From Cycas panzhihuaensis (taxonomy: Eukaryota > Cycadophyta), in assembly GCA_023213395.1 (NCBI GenBank), contig CM041465.1, positions 10,850,001 through 10,914,000 of the forward strand: 64,000 bases of DNA, in the 5' to 3' direction. Shown piece by piece: positions 22,600 through 34,724 of the stretch. The translations under genes were made by a program, and so were the position numbers. Under the pieces are notes generated by a model that saw only the letters and a list, made by a program, of their open reading frames with translations, was not told the origin of the DNA and made no database searches. The first letter of the stretch is position 1, and every line of letters starts with the position of its first letter.

Positions 22600-24200
22600 A
22601 CTACTAAGGATTATGACATCAAGGAATTATGCTTCATATTAGGCCCTCTTGGTGGATATAATCATACACTAGGATAGGAGAAGGTAGGTCTTCTACCTAC
22701 CAATGATCAGAGACCTAATGATCATGTCAAGGGATATCAAGAATATTTTAGAGGTACCAATAAGAGGAGCACCACTTAAGTTAAGGGTCCTACCCAGCAC
22801 AAAGGAGGCACAACAAGCAATAATGATGTTCTTCTATGGTCAGGGGTACTGGGACCATCGAGGAGGGGCCATTAAATATATCATGGCAACACCTATTCCT
22901 CTAGTGAGAAAACTAACCACACCAGTGATTCTATTATGGATATCCTAGAGATAGAATTATATAGAGGTACTAGGCAGCTATATGGAATCCATACGACAAT
23001 ATGAGGAGGGAGAGAGGTTGGATGAGGTGGCCCTTATCATGGCCAACATGAGGGCCCAACTAGACCAGATCAAGGTAGCTATCTACAGAGGATTCTCCTA
23101 TTATTCTATACTATAGTACTATTTTTTTGACCACTTTCATAGGGTGGGACCCATGTTAGGACTATAACCAGTGGCACCAATAGACCACTCATCCATAGGT
23201 GGCTAATGTAGGTTAGGAACTCAAGGGAGCTTAAGCATATGAGGAGGTCCATAAATGCTACATCCTTAGATCTACTAACCATAGATGACCATGTGTTGCA
23301 TCCCTATTAGATGACCCATTGGGATAGTGACGAGGAGGCCAATAACATCATAGTAGGATGGGTAGTAGGGGTTAACTACAAGGTGGTGGATGTTGAGGAG
23401 GATATTATTGTTGGAGGAGAGAAGGTTAAGGCTCTTAGGGATGAAGACATCATCAGAGAGGAGGTACATAAAGAGGCCATACCACCCCAAGAGGAGGCTT
23501 GTCTAAGAGGTACTATCTCTTTTGACCTTTTATTTCAAGTTCTAATTCATTTCAATATTTCCATCATCTGATTATATTACCTAAAAACCTTCCTTGATTG
23601 GAAAGAGAGGGGATCCTAGAGGAGACCATTAAGAGAGTAGTGGCTAGTATATTCCTTATGGTATATGCAAAGGTAAAGCCACCCATTAAGGACTACAAAG
23701 AGCCTAATTTGATCTACCCACATATAACTATATTCACTCCATTCTTGTCAGTAAGAGACATATGGGTAATAGAGGTGCAACAGCTTGAATCCGAGTAGGA
23801 TAAGGCTCTAGTAGTCTAGGAGCAACTATGGACCTAAATTAGGGAGCTTAAAACTAAAGGATGAGAGTTAATAGTAGAGGTAATCCCTACACAAGTGGCT
23901 CTAAGAGTAGAGATCTAAGTGGTTATGTTAGAGGCATGGGTACATGAGATCATAAGGGAGAGAGATCACCTCTAATTGGTAAATACATGATTGATGGACT
24001 AGATGGCATCTTGCTCCATGAGAACTCATATGAATACCCTGATATCATAACACTAGAGAGAGGAGGTAGGTCCCCAAGATGAGGGGAGTAAGGCATGGGC
24101 TTCCTAATGACCACAAAGGAGCCTCAAAGGTATGTGGAGCTTAGAGAGGAGGAGAGAGTAGCCAGGAGATTAAACCCCTTGAGGAGAGCAGATGGGTGAT
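22600..24200 (+). pseudogene. Antisense frame in Gypsy-A, function unknown
   Basis: On the strand opposite to gag, coding-like pieces run rightwards. They are 22703-22948 (PIRGAPLKLRVLPSTKEAQQ, GQGYWDHRGG), 23240-23571 (LLTIDDHVLHPYW, THWDSDEEANNII, then acidic sequence) and 23598-23798 (KDYKEPNLIYPH). A helical tail to about 24170 is rich in Glu, Arg and Trp. Most internal stops are TAG, as expected from decayed CAG or TGG codons. Its position between the RNase H and the 3' LTR matches the antisense frame in Gypsy-B, and both share a phrase like GFSYYSIL. I do not recognise the family from this copy alone. Confidence 0.45.
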
Positions 24201-24769
24201 ACATTTTATTTTTTGTACCACTATATTTTAATCAAGAAAGCATGGAACTCCAAGGGTATATATGTCATATATATCTCGATAGGTGATTGTACAACCCTAT
24301 AAGGATTCCAACTTCTTATAGCATGATGCACTAGAGATACACATGTACATTATTATTATTTTTTATACACATATAAAGATGTGGGGATCAATTGGTACCC
24401 TACCTTTTGGATTATATATTTGGTTTCTCACATGCATGCACTTAATTTATTAGTCATGCTTAGTATGACTCTATGTACAGATCTTGGCCCACACATTTGG
24501 CACATACAACCCACATGAAATAAAAGTAATCAAAAGTATAACTCATGATGAATAGTTTAGGCTCATCTTAGAGTGTTAAGGGAGCTTCCATTTCATGGTA
24601 AAGCTTCCAAAGAAAAAGATATAAATAGGGGTTGTCACTATAGTTTTATCTCATTAGTGAATACCCCTCAAAGATGAGGCTAGTAGGAATTGCCCCTAGA
24701 GCTACCTCAATAGGTGACCTATTGGGTCAAAGGAGAGTCTCTTATAAAAGGCAAATGATGCTCCAAAAT
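24201..24769 (-). other. Gypsy-A spacer with repeated motif
   Basis: No gene is seen. Two versions of the CATAGTTT-AGCCTCATTAGTG motif occur, at about 24552-24575 and 24636-24662. The same motif is found at 21491 and in Gypsy-B and Gypsy-D. Confidence 0.5.
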
Positions 24770-25224
24770 AAAGTTTTCCAAGCTTTAGTGTTGAGATCAT
24801 GTGGAAAGTAATGGATGTCTATGGAGGGAAACCTAGCTAAGAGAGATCTAGCTATCAAGGTTAGGTGCCTTAAACATGGAGAGTAGACATGATAGACCTA
24901 CATGAGTTGGGATATGATGATCTTAGAATCATAACATAAAGTGATAGGGTTAGAATGAAAATAGAGGGCATCCATTAATTCTTCTATGATAATAATGTAT
25001 TCCACTTCATTGTTTGTGACATTGGGTAAAGAGATCTTGGATTGTACCAAAGTATATCCATAGGAATCATGAATAATCCAAGCACTTATAGAAGGCCTAG
25101 GATTCCTATGACTACCTCTATTGGTATTGATAGTTAATGAACCATTATCTAAGCTATGGGCAGGGGGGAATAAAGGGGAGTTATGAAAGGTGGGCCCAAC
25201 ATAGGTCAATGATGGCTTAAACAC
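24770..25224 (-). pseudogene. Gypsy-A archaeal-type RNase H domain
   Basis: A 108-residue open stretch at 24898-25224, extended past a stop to about 24770, matches the RNase H type found as a second domain in Tat-lineage plant gypsy elements. Visible features are GSHRNPRPSISAWII near the first strand, TNNEVEYIIIIEEL with the catalytic Glu, and YDSKIIISQLM with a catalytic Asp. The tail FPHDLNTKA sits where a histidine and Asp normally occur. The first Asp appears to be Asn (INTNRGS). This domain would degrade the RNA strand of the RNA-DNA hybrid. It stands alone here with no RT next to it. Confidence 0.7.
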
Positions 25225-26439
25225 ATGGTCTGGTTCATGATTAAAATGAATTTGGTTCGAACCAAACTAACACAGGGGACTTGGAATACAATGGATTGCA
25301 TGATAAGGCAATGTATGGGTGGAACATGCTTAGGTTCTCAATGAGGGTCTAAGCTGTAAAGACATGGTACTCTTACAAGTGGTATATCAATGTGAATACC
25401 TATGAGAAATTGCCCTGATATAGTGGGAAAATAAGGAGAGTATCTAGTTCAACTCTAGTGGCTTGGGAGCCATAGAAGAATCAACAAGAAAGGGAATGCT
25501 ATCACATGACACTTCCTTAGAGTTTTGAGAAACAAGAATGACACGTTAGAGAGGGGGTTCATGGACTTCAGCATCTGACTCAGGGTTGCTTATGAAAGCT
25601 AAGTAGTTGTAGATACCTACATTATGGGAGTGAACCTAACTATATTAACTTCAAGATGATACATGGGCCCATCCTAGTAGGAGTTAGAGCCCTTAAAAGG
25701 ATTTCCTAAAAGGGGAAGAGGCTCATTAGGATCACTATCTCTGGCATCAAAGATATCCTGGCAAGTAGGAGATGTGTGAGAGGGGAGAAGCTCATAAGTA
25801 ACAACCTTGATTTTCCCTTTATAGATAGGTTCACTCCCATTAATGTAGTTAGGTTCACTCCCAAGATCCTTTAGAAGAAGAGCATGCTATCTAAGATAAC
25901 TCCATAAGATGTCCATCATGGAAATTCCTATAGATACTGAGTGCAACTCTTTGATAATAGAGAAGGCCTTCCCCTTCCTTATGGATTGGGGAAGAGTCCT
26001 CTTAAAATCATAATGCCCAAGATGCATGGGGATGTTCTTTGGAACAACAAGAATCTCCATAAAAAAAGCATTTTTAAGGGGTTATTATTTGGAAGAGGAT
26101 GCTTTGCTAGGCTCCTTAGCAGTTTGGGACTACATAATCAGGTATATAGGGGCAGTCTCAAGTAATTGGATAACCTTCCTCTCCTTATTCTTAGAATGAG
26201 AAGAGGAAGGAAGTTGAGTCATAGGGCTAGGAGAAGGAGAGGGATTAATAAGAGCTTTTCCCTTATCTTAATCTGAGGAAGGAGGAGGAGTTCACCTCCT
26301 ATTTCTCACTCTCCTACTCTAAGGGGAATGATTTTATTCTTCATGGTTGAGGAATGAGTCCCAATGAATACAGTTCTCTAAGTTTGGCTTGGAAGCACCC
26401 TAAGAAGTGGGATCACTAAATGGAGCAAGCTCAAGGTAT
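25225..26439 (-). other. Gypsy-A region between gag and RNase H
   Basis: Minus-strand fragments look like a decayed polyprotein linker but no protease or RT box was found in any minus-strand frame. The plus-strand frame 25941-26165 is not supported. If protease and RT were once here they have been deleted or have decayed past recognition by eye. Confidence 0.4.
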
Positions 26440-28514
26440 TACTTCCAACACCATGAGTCATCATGGAAACACTCCCCATGCATGAAATAATGCTTCTTTT
26501 CAGGAGGGGATCATGCCCCTTTCTTTTGAGAAGCATTACTAGTACCCATGGATGAGAAGGTCTTAGAAGTATGATCTATAGGACATTGGGATTCAAGATA
26601 GGTTTGGGTTTGTTACAATTTAAGATCCTTAACCATTCATTAAAAGGAGCGAATAGTTGAGGTAAGAGGGTCTAAGGTCTTGTTAGTGGTACCAACAAGA
26701 ATCTTAGAAGTAGGTTGTTACACATTTTGGTCACATGATGGAGGGGGTGCTTCACAATATTATGATTACCTAGGAAGCTTCTTAAGATTAGCTTGGATCT
26801 TGATGTCTTTCAATGCCAAGCACTTGGCTATGGCAGAATCATAAGAGGTCGCTCTTATTTTTAAGACCTCAATATGTACCTTAGGGTGTAATGCATTAAA
26901 AAAGAGGTATCTCTTCAACTCTTTAGGTAACATGGCCTTAGAAAAGTGAAGGAGGTCATGGAACCACTGCACAAAGTCATAATTCAACTCCTCAAGGTCT
27001 TGTTTAAGTGAGAGTAGGGCTTTAACCCTACTCTTAAAAGGCCAAGAAACATTTAAATAGTTGATAAATTCCCTAATTAATTACTGGAAGGTAGAAATGG
27101 AGTGAGTAGGGAGATGATAAAACTAGTTGACAGTGTCTCCCTAGAGGTATTAAGGAAAAATCTTCATCAAAATATGATCATAAGCTTAATAGTCTATGCA
27201 TGCCATAGCAGACACTTTGATATGCTTTGTTGGGTCATGGGAAGAGGTAACATCGAACTTGAATACCTCAGGAGGATGAGATAGTAAGTTGGTTCTTAGC
27301 ACCTTAATGGATAATAGAGTTGACTAATAGTCAACAAAGGGATAGGTCCCTAATTGGACTAGTAAATTAACTTGAGAAAGAGGGAATGTAGTATAAGTAT
27401 TCCCAACTCTAACATTTAGTAAGTAAGATGTGGCATCATAAGGATAATTCCCTTATTGGAAAGGTACATAGGAGGTAGGAGGGTAGGACATCCCTCATGG
27501 TAGACATGAATAAGTAGCCCCCACATGGAGGATCATCAAATAAAGAGGTAGGTAAGAGGGTCTTATTTCACCTTAGGGATGAGTCGCATGGGAGTGTAAA
27601 GGTTGAGGATATGCTCTCATAGGAGCATATGGGTAAATGTATGAGGAAGCACCTACATGAGTCATAGAATAAGGTTAATAAAATATAAGATGGGGAATGG
27701 GGTTTTTCCCATATAGACCCCCAAGGAGAGGGGAAACCCCATAAGGATGAAGAGGATCAACCCCATATGCAGGAAGGGGAATTGATCCTCCATGCCCCCA
27801 GGGTTGAGATGTGTACCCTAGAGGAATGTAGAGTGAAAGGTCCATAGTTTGTGGCCACAAATTAATGGAGGTTGTGATACCATGTCCTATATGGCATATG
27901 AAAAGGGGCATAATTAAAGGATAAGAAGGGGTAGGTGTAGTAATAGGTTGGGGTATGTTTGTTGAAAGAGAGGGCATAGTTATCCCTACTGAAGGGGTTT
28001 GTATACCTAGAGTGGTCAGTTGGTTAGGAGAGATGAATATGGATGCATTCCCTATAGGGACTACTTCTTACAAGGTAGAGGAAGTAGAAGGGAGAGATAA
28101 AGGAGGGTGGATAATGGAAGATAGGGGATTCAAGATTTAAAGGAACCTATGAAACCACTTGGGAAATGGTTACATAGTTGCAACCTCAAAGCACTCCCAT
28201 AACACTTCAAATATGTCCTTATAAGAATCATGTAGATGGTTGTAAAAGGTGGAAACCTCCCCTTACTTACTAGAATGGTATGGATAGGTTGGGGAGACCC
28301 CTTCAAAATATGAAGTAGGATCCCTAGGTTGATAGCTTCCTATGATATGCATAGCAAGCTATTGAGGGTCTTAACAACCTTTAAATAATTCAGTGTGATA
28401 GTAGGTAGAATCCTCACCAACTTGGGTAGGATCATAATAAGAAGAAGGGGCCTTAGAATGAGGTCAATTTGAAGTACAAGGGTCATTAGCCCAATCAGAA
28501 GGATAACCCTCCAT
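26440..28514 (-). pseudogene. Gypsy-A gag
   Basis: A likely start is the ATG at 28514 (minus), about 250 bases inside the primer site. The N-terminal half is rich in Pro, Ser and Tyr (for example the open stretch 27675-27977). The capsid-like part at 27320-26766 includes VFKFDVTSSHDPTKH, then LKRYLFFNALHPKVHIEVLK and a Cys-Leu-Ala box (AIAKCLALKDIKI). It aligns with NALRPHVHPKVFK and DHCLALEIFKF in Gypsy-B. A zinc-binding-like segment (HYFMHGECFHDDSWC) lies near 26460-26510. It would assemble the particle. Many stops are present. Confidence 0.65.
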
Positions 28515-28785
28515 TGGAGACTCTTAGTTGGATGAATTGATATGGTAATAAGTAGGCTCTACTTTAATGGGCAGTAAACCATGTAAGCAACATGAGAAAT
28601 ATCACATGCATAGGTGATACACTCTACTTAATGAAGTAGAGGAAATACAAGAAAGAATAAAAAGTAATAAATAAGATATAAAATATAGACACCCTAACAA
28701 ACCCTAGAAAAAGGAAAAAATGGTATGGGAGAAGGATAAAGGAAACCTAAAGTGTTCTAACCAGTATCCCTAGTATGGTTTCTAG
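28515..28785 (-). other. Gypsy-A leader with primer-binding-like site
   Basis: A short leader. On the minus strand, four bases after the LTR end, AAACCATACTAGGGAT lies at 28766-28781. It matches the distal part of the Gypsy-B primer site (CATACTGGGGAT) but not a standard tRNA-Met site. Confidence 0.45.
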
Positions 28786-31341
28786 TGAGATTGCTCCTAC
28801 TGGGGGTACTTAGAACAATAAACACTAGTAGGGTCTAGGTCTAAGGTGTGAAACCTAGTATGGGGGTATGATGGAACCCTAGGTTACCCATGCGGGGCAC
28901 TCATGCACCATGGAGATGTGGATTTGGGAACATATAGGCACAGTCCCTTCTCCTTTACTTAGGGTTTTAAGAAGGAGGGGACCATGGTTGGACATATGGG
29001 AAAAAAAGGATAAAAGAAAGGGCAAGAGAGGGAGAGAGAATGCGAGAGAGTAGGTAAATGATCCCAAACCCTCTTAGTTGGGCAAAAGGGTATGATAAGG
29101 TTTTATTATGATAGTTTGTAAGAATAATAATAACAAGAAAGGAAAGAAATAAAGAGGAGTGTAAAATAAATGGAGACCTCACTCTCTTTCCTTTTACCAT
29201 TATTTTCCCTCTTCTTTTCTAGAAAAAGAAAGAAACATATGAAGGAATAGAGAAAGGGTACAGGAGCAAACAAGGGAACCTCACTCTCTTTACCTTTATC
29301 TCTCCTTTCTCTCTTTATTCTAAAAACAAGAAAAAGAAACCTATATGCTAATCAAGGGAAAGAATGTGGATGTAGTCAAAAGGGAGGAATAAAGAGAAGG
29401 GAAGGTAAATGATCCTCTCTTACATGCAACCTTAGCTTAATATCCCCTTATCTCCAATATTACTTTTGCTAAATGAAAAAGAAAAGAAACCTATTCCTTT
29501 TTCTACAAAATAAATTCCTTTTTATTTTATACAATGCAAGACACTCCCCCCAAACCCTTATTCTATCCTTTTGATGATGATGCAACTTATATGAATAAAC
29601 CATGAAAAATGGGAAGGAATTCTTTATAAATAAGGGTGTAATATGAGAACAATGATAAGAATATAAAAAAGAAAGGAGGAAAGAGTAAGTGAAGTGCACT
29701 TAGATCTAATAGATGATAAATGATGTCACTCCCCCTCACCTATCTTGATCCTTCCTCTCTAATAGTCATGTTGCTAGTTGAAATGAGATGATGGGGGCTC
29801 CACTTACTTGCCCTAAATGAATAAGAGCAACTAATAGAAATCAAGTATAGGAAAAAGTAAAGGAAATATATGCAATAAGATAACAATAAAATATGGATAA
29901 TTCTTACCATATGGAAGTACACCTTCTCCAAACCTTAATGCAGATGGAAAAGGGTTGTTCCTTACACCTGTTCTAAAAGGAAGGCCACTTTAACAACCCT
30001 TTAATAAATCTACTTGTATAAAAAAAAGAGTTAATCAATATATGTGATTAAGAAACATATATGCAAGCATGTGCAACATATAAGATAATGGTAATAAAGA
30101 AATGAAGATAAAGCAAGGAGGGAAGAAGCACCTTAGAATAGCATAACTCCCTCTACAAGAGTGGTTCCCTTAGTTGTGTTAAAGAAAGCCTCCCCTACAT
30201 GTACCTACAACTTTATGGAAATTGTATGGAAATGAAGGGAAGGAAAGACCAAGTAAACCTAATCATAACGTTAACTGTGACAACCAAAAGAAAGGTTATC
30301 AAATCCCCAAAAATTCAAGCTATGCAAAATAATAATAATAAAGCAAAGAGGATAAGGGTGAGATGGAGTCTCACTAAATGACAAACCAAGGTTGGGTAGG
30401 GGATGTCGTACAATGTCCCTTTGCTTATGCTAGGTTGGATCTCCACTTCTTCACCTTAGCTCCCCAAGCATGCAAGTTGTGCCAAGTGTGGAAGAGTTGT
30501 TGTAATAGAAATTTGGCAGTATTTCAATATGGTAAGAAGAGTAGAAGATGATAGAATATCCATCCTAAAAATAAAGGGTTTTTATAGGAAAAAATAAGGT
30601 GAGGGGGTGGTGGTTTCATGCCCATAAGGTGGAGAAACCATAACCTAAAACCAAGGTAGGAGCTAAGGAGGGAAGCTCAAATCCTCACAAAATTTGAATA
30701 AAAATTTGGTTTTGAGGTCCAATGGGTGTTCCCAATGGTATGGCAAGTCATTTTGGACTAACATGGTATGATGAACCCACCTAACAAGGTAGAAAAAATG
30801 TTGTTGGGCCATTGGGAAGGTAGTCAATTAAGTTAATGGTCATACCATGGCCAAAGTTGTGGTACCATAGATTTAGTTGTGGTACTATAGATTACTCCAT
30901 AGTAACACTTTCTACAACAAAAATACCCATAAGATGATAGTAGAAAAGGAAAACAATACCCAAAACTAGTCCTAAGGGCACTCTAACTCTTAGAAATAAA
31001 CCCCAAGGTCTAAAATCGTGGGTGATCGATGGGTGTAAAGGGAAAACAAGGCTAAAAGGATGAGGATGAGGCTAAAAGATGAGTTGTAGGTCCATGGTAA
31101 AGGTCCCTTTTTCCAACTAATAGGCCAACCAAGGGGCTCTAAGGCCATGGGATTAAAATCATAGTCATCATAGGCAAGAAAGACATACATAAGCAACTAA
31201 AATATATAAACAAATAGGCATCTAACAACCAACTAAAATACATGTTGTAAGGGCAATATGAATAATATGACAGAGGTGAAGATGCATACCTAAACTTAAC
31301 TATGTTGCCATGTTGATGTCATTCTCGAGAGTAGAGAAATA
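28786..31341 (-). repeat. Gypsy-A 5' LTR
   Basis: 2556 bp, aligned end to end with 18524-21085, with many transitions and short gaps. The short frames inside it (28879-29200, 29469-29699, 29740-29931, 30199-30381, 30990-31196) are not supported as genes. Confidence 0.85.
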
Positions 31342-32021
31342 ATATGGCTTGTTCCCTTCTAAATTCCAAGTTATAAATATAGGAGTTAAGTTAGAGTTAG
31401 ATACCACTCCTTAGTGATTAAGAATATTCTCCTCTTTAAGAAATAGTCCTTCAAAAGTGTTGAAATCCATTTTGGCAAATATATCATAAAGTCTTGATAA
31501 AAAGTTATTATATTCTATAGGAAGAATATTAAGGATGATAGATACAAGGTCAAGATCATAGTGAGGTTCACTAAGGATGATAAGTCAATTTCTTATTATT
31601 TTAACTTCTATTAGGTGGATTATGATAGTTTCAATAAAGGTATTACAAATAGGTATACTTTTAAGGTTAAGGACCTAGAGTCATCTTTCCTCTCATAAAG
31701 AGTGTAAATGGTGCTCCATGCTTCATAGGAGGTTTGGGTTATTTTAATATTTTAATACACTTAATCTTCTATAACCAAGTAGAGGAATGATAGGGCTATA
31801 TTATCCTTAACTTTAAACTTGGCTAAGGCAACTGGATTAGGTGGAATTTCAATGGTGGGATCATTTGGATCCTTAGTAGGTTTTGAAGGGGGTATGTCAC
31901 CATCGACATAAGCCCAATAATCATTCATGATAAGAAGATTTTTAACATATTTCTTCTAAGCTAAAAAATTATTTATACCACTAAGTTTGATGGTATTAGA
32001 TAAAACCATTTGGGTTGCCAT
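31342..32021 (-). pseudogene. Copia-3 gag, N-terminal part
   Basis: The start ATG is at 32021 on the minus strand, reading MATQMVLSNTIKLSGINNFL. Later segments include NDYWAYVDGDIPPSKPTKD, IALSFLYLVIED and YEAWSTIYTLYERK, typical of copia gag (UBN2-type). The matching part of Copia-5 at 57690-57990 reads NTIKLFSSDNFLA and YALYKRKD. Gypsy-A cuts the frame at 31341; the remainder is at 17401-18523. Confidence 0.75.
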
Positions 32022-32468
32022 TTTAGTATGTCCTTTAGAGTGGATTTTAGTATCTTTTTATATCTTATCTACCTAGTGGGGCTACTAAACTAGAATGCTA
32101 AGTTTAGGGGTCTATAGAAAGCCCTTGGTTACTATTCTATCTAGTGGAACCTACCCAAAAGTGGTAAATCATGGACTCCATATACCAATATGTGAGCTCT
32201 AAGCTATATATAATTCAATATATAGGTTGTTAAGAAGATCAAAGACCCCCCCTGACTTGTTAGTCCCTTTGTGCCAGACTTATGCCTAACAATAAATCTA
32301 GTTAAGAACTACTAACCAAGGCACTCAACTCCTCTGATTCTAGCTTGATCTCTAAAATTCAAGGTAGGATTTACATCTTAGCCTACCACTTAATACACCT
32401 TATATCTAATGGTCTTCTCTAATATCCACAAAATTTGAGAAGATCTAATGATATATATAGAGTGCTAA
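32022..32468 (-). other. Copia-3 leader, gag-proximal part
   Basis: Non-coding. In reverse complement it aligns with the Copia-5 leader at about 57290-57660, starting at the shared phrase TGGATATTAGAGA. Gypsy-B separates it from the rest of the leader at 51464-53006. Confidence 0.65.
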
Positions 32469-34724
32469 TGACATGCTTTAGTTGGACCTAAAACAACTAT
32501 CTCCTAACTAGTAGTATATTTCCTCTATTTCAAGTCTAAACTAAGAGATAAGAATCCTAAGATAACTAAAAGGACCACCTTTTCCAACTCCTAAGAAGGA
32601 TTCTCCACTTGATTATTTTATTTAACAAAGGTATGAATGAAGTAATGAAAGGCTAGGATAAAAGGGGGTGATTAAATCCACTAGCCTACACAATCAAATG
32701 AAGGAGTTTTGAGTTTAAGATTATGCTAATAATATCTCTTGTGTACTTCCTAGGGATTCCTTTCCTCTTATTCTTTTAACCTTTTGAGTTTTACTAAAAT
32801 GAAGGAGAAGGGCTAAGTGATGGAAAGGTTTTGTCTTCTCTTTTTCTTTTTTGGTCTATTTTCCTTTTTAAATGAAATGAAAAACACAAAAACAATCAAT
32901 GAAACTATAAGACCTATCCACCTTCTTTTTAACACATAAATAAGAAAACTAAACATGCATGCAATGTCTTTTTTTTTTTTTTTTAAGGATAAAGTACACT
33001 AAGAGTTAAAAAATAAACTACTTCCTTTAGATGTAATATATACTTTTCAATGAGTAAGAAAAACTAGCATGAAATACAACTAATACCACATGCAACTATA
33101 TATGTAAATCACTTACAGATTCAATAATATTCAATGTTTATATGTGAAGCTTTCATTCCAATTATATGATATCTTCTTTTTAGAGAATGCTTCTAAGATA
33201 AAAAGAGATATTTAAAAGATTTACTTCTACTGTAATAAATGATATTCAGACCATATAATTACATGCAATCAATAATAACTAAATCATTATCTATAAATAT
33301 GTAGTAAACTGGAGAATAGAGAGATTCTATCATAAATGAAGTCTTTTAGATATCAAAGGATCCTTAAATCTCATATTATCTGATTATGCCAAAGATGTAT
33401 CATTTATATATTTAGATTTCCTTTTAAAACAAAAGGAATGAAGCCAAATAAGAATAATACTAGTATTTTGTTTTTACAATTTTTTATATATTAATAAGTT
33501 CCTACCTCAGAATGACTTTCCTTCTTTCATATGATCAAACCACTTAAAATTTTCCTTTAAAACTGATAAAGGAAAATGAGAAATAAGAATAGTAGGCTCA
33601 ACTATAGCCACAAATAAACCAAGATGAAAATAAGCCTCTTAAGGATTTAGATCGTTATGGAAGAATATGAAAGAGTAGTTAGTCTGTCAATGAAGAGATG
33701 AATATTCTTTATAATAGTCTACCCCCTTTTTATTCCATAAAAGGTAGACCTTTCAATGAAATTCCCAAGGTAAAAAATAAGTATAAATAGACCCCAAATA
33801 TTATCAAGAAGGAGGGAAAGATTATGAGCACAAATAATCATAAAAGGATAGAAGATTTACAAGAATTTATAATAGGAAAAATCTTACCAAGAAGAAAAAG
33901 TTTGAAGCTGAAAACTTTGCAAGAAGCTAAGAATTTTGAGAATCACCAACCATTAAAATTTAAGTATCAATAAATCAGCAACTAAAGCTTCAAAATCTTC
34001 TCTTAGCTTCACCCTTTTTTCTCTAAAAAATAGTCTTCCAAGTAGTAGTAGTAAAATCTCTCAAAAAATCTTAAGAAGCACCTCTAAAACTTTATCTATA
34101 AGCTCGTATACTTCTAATGATAGATCATAATAGGGTTTGCATACATTATGGATATAGAAGAGATATATTTCCATTAAATCTAGGTGACAACATATACAAA
34201 ATTAACACGCTAGAAGAGTTTTGCATGCATGACAGTAAAAAATATGACTTGTCATATTTTTGGAGCTATGAAAAATAAAACTTTATTTTAAAAATATAAT
34301 TGTTTATTTTTTTGGTAGGACCAAAAATACGATGAATAAGAAAATAAAAATGGCTTATTAAAATTTCAAATAATATTTTTTATTGATAAATTTTAGCATA
34401 AACAACTTTATTAATGATAAAAATAGCCTAAAAAGGATGAAAATAGTAAGCATAAGCCTAAAAAGTAATAAAAAAAAAGGATCTAAGGATGAAATCAAGA
34501 TAAAATTAATAAATAGGATGTTTTAAAGGAAGAAATAAATTAGAATATAATAATACATCCACCATCATTCAACATACATCATCAATAGAATAAATATAAC
34601 ATTTTATCAAAACATGGCCTAATCTATATAAAATAAACCTAAATCAAACATTCTCATGTAAAACATACAAGAAATCTATTAAAAGTGATCAACATCAATA
34701 AGAGGGCTAGATTTTAGTAAAACA
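32469..34724 (-). repeat. Gypsy-B 3' LTR
   Basis: 2256 bp, TGACATGC at the left and AAAACA at the right (plus strand). It aligns over its length with the two parts of the 5' LTR. AT-rich tracts occur, including a poly-T run near 32970. No gene is present inside. Confidence 0.82.

Larger units (their letters stand above)
18524..31341 (-). mobile_element. Gypsy-A, Tat/Athila-type gypsy element without visible RT or integrase
   Basis: This 12.8-kb minus-strand element has LTRs of 2562 bp (18524-21085) and 2556 bp (28786-31341) and is inserted in the gag of Copia-3. Flanking 5-mers are atata (18519-18523) and atatg (31342-31346). From right to left it holds a gag remnant (28514-26440), an archaeal-type RNase H (25224-24770), an antisense frame on the plus strand (about 22600-24200), and a 3' untranslated region. 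No protease, RT or integrase boxes were found, so it appears non-autonomous. The lineage call rests on gag similarity to Gypsy-B and on the extra RNase H. Confidence 0.75.

Noticed and set aside
28879-31196. Short hydrophobic frames in the Gypsy-A 5' LTR as small membrane proteins
   Set aside because: The partner LTR does not keep the same frames; hydrophobicity comes from reading purine-rich sequence in reverse.
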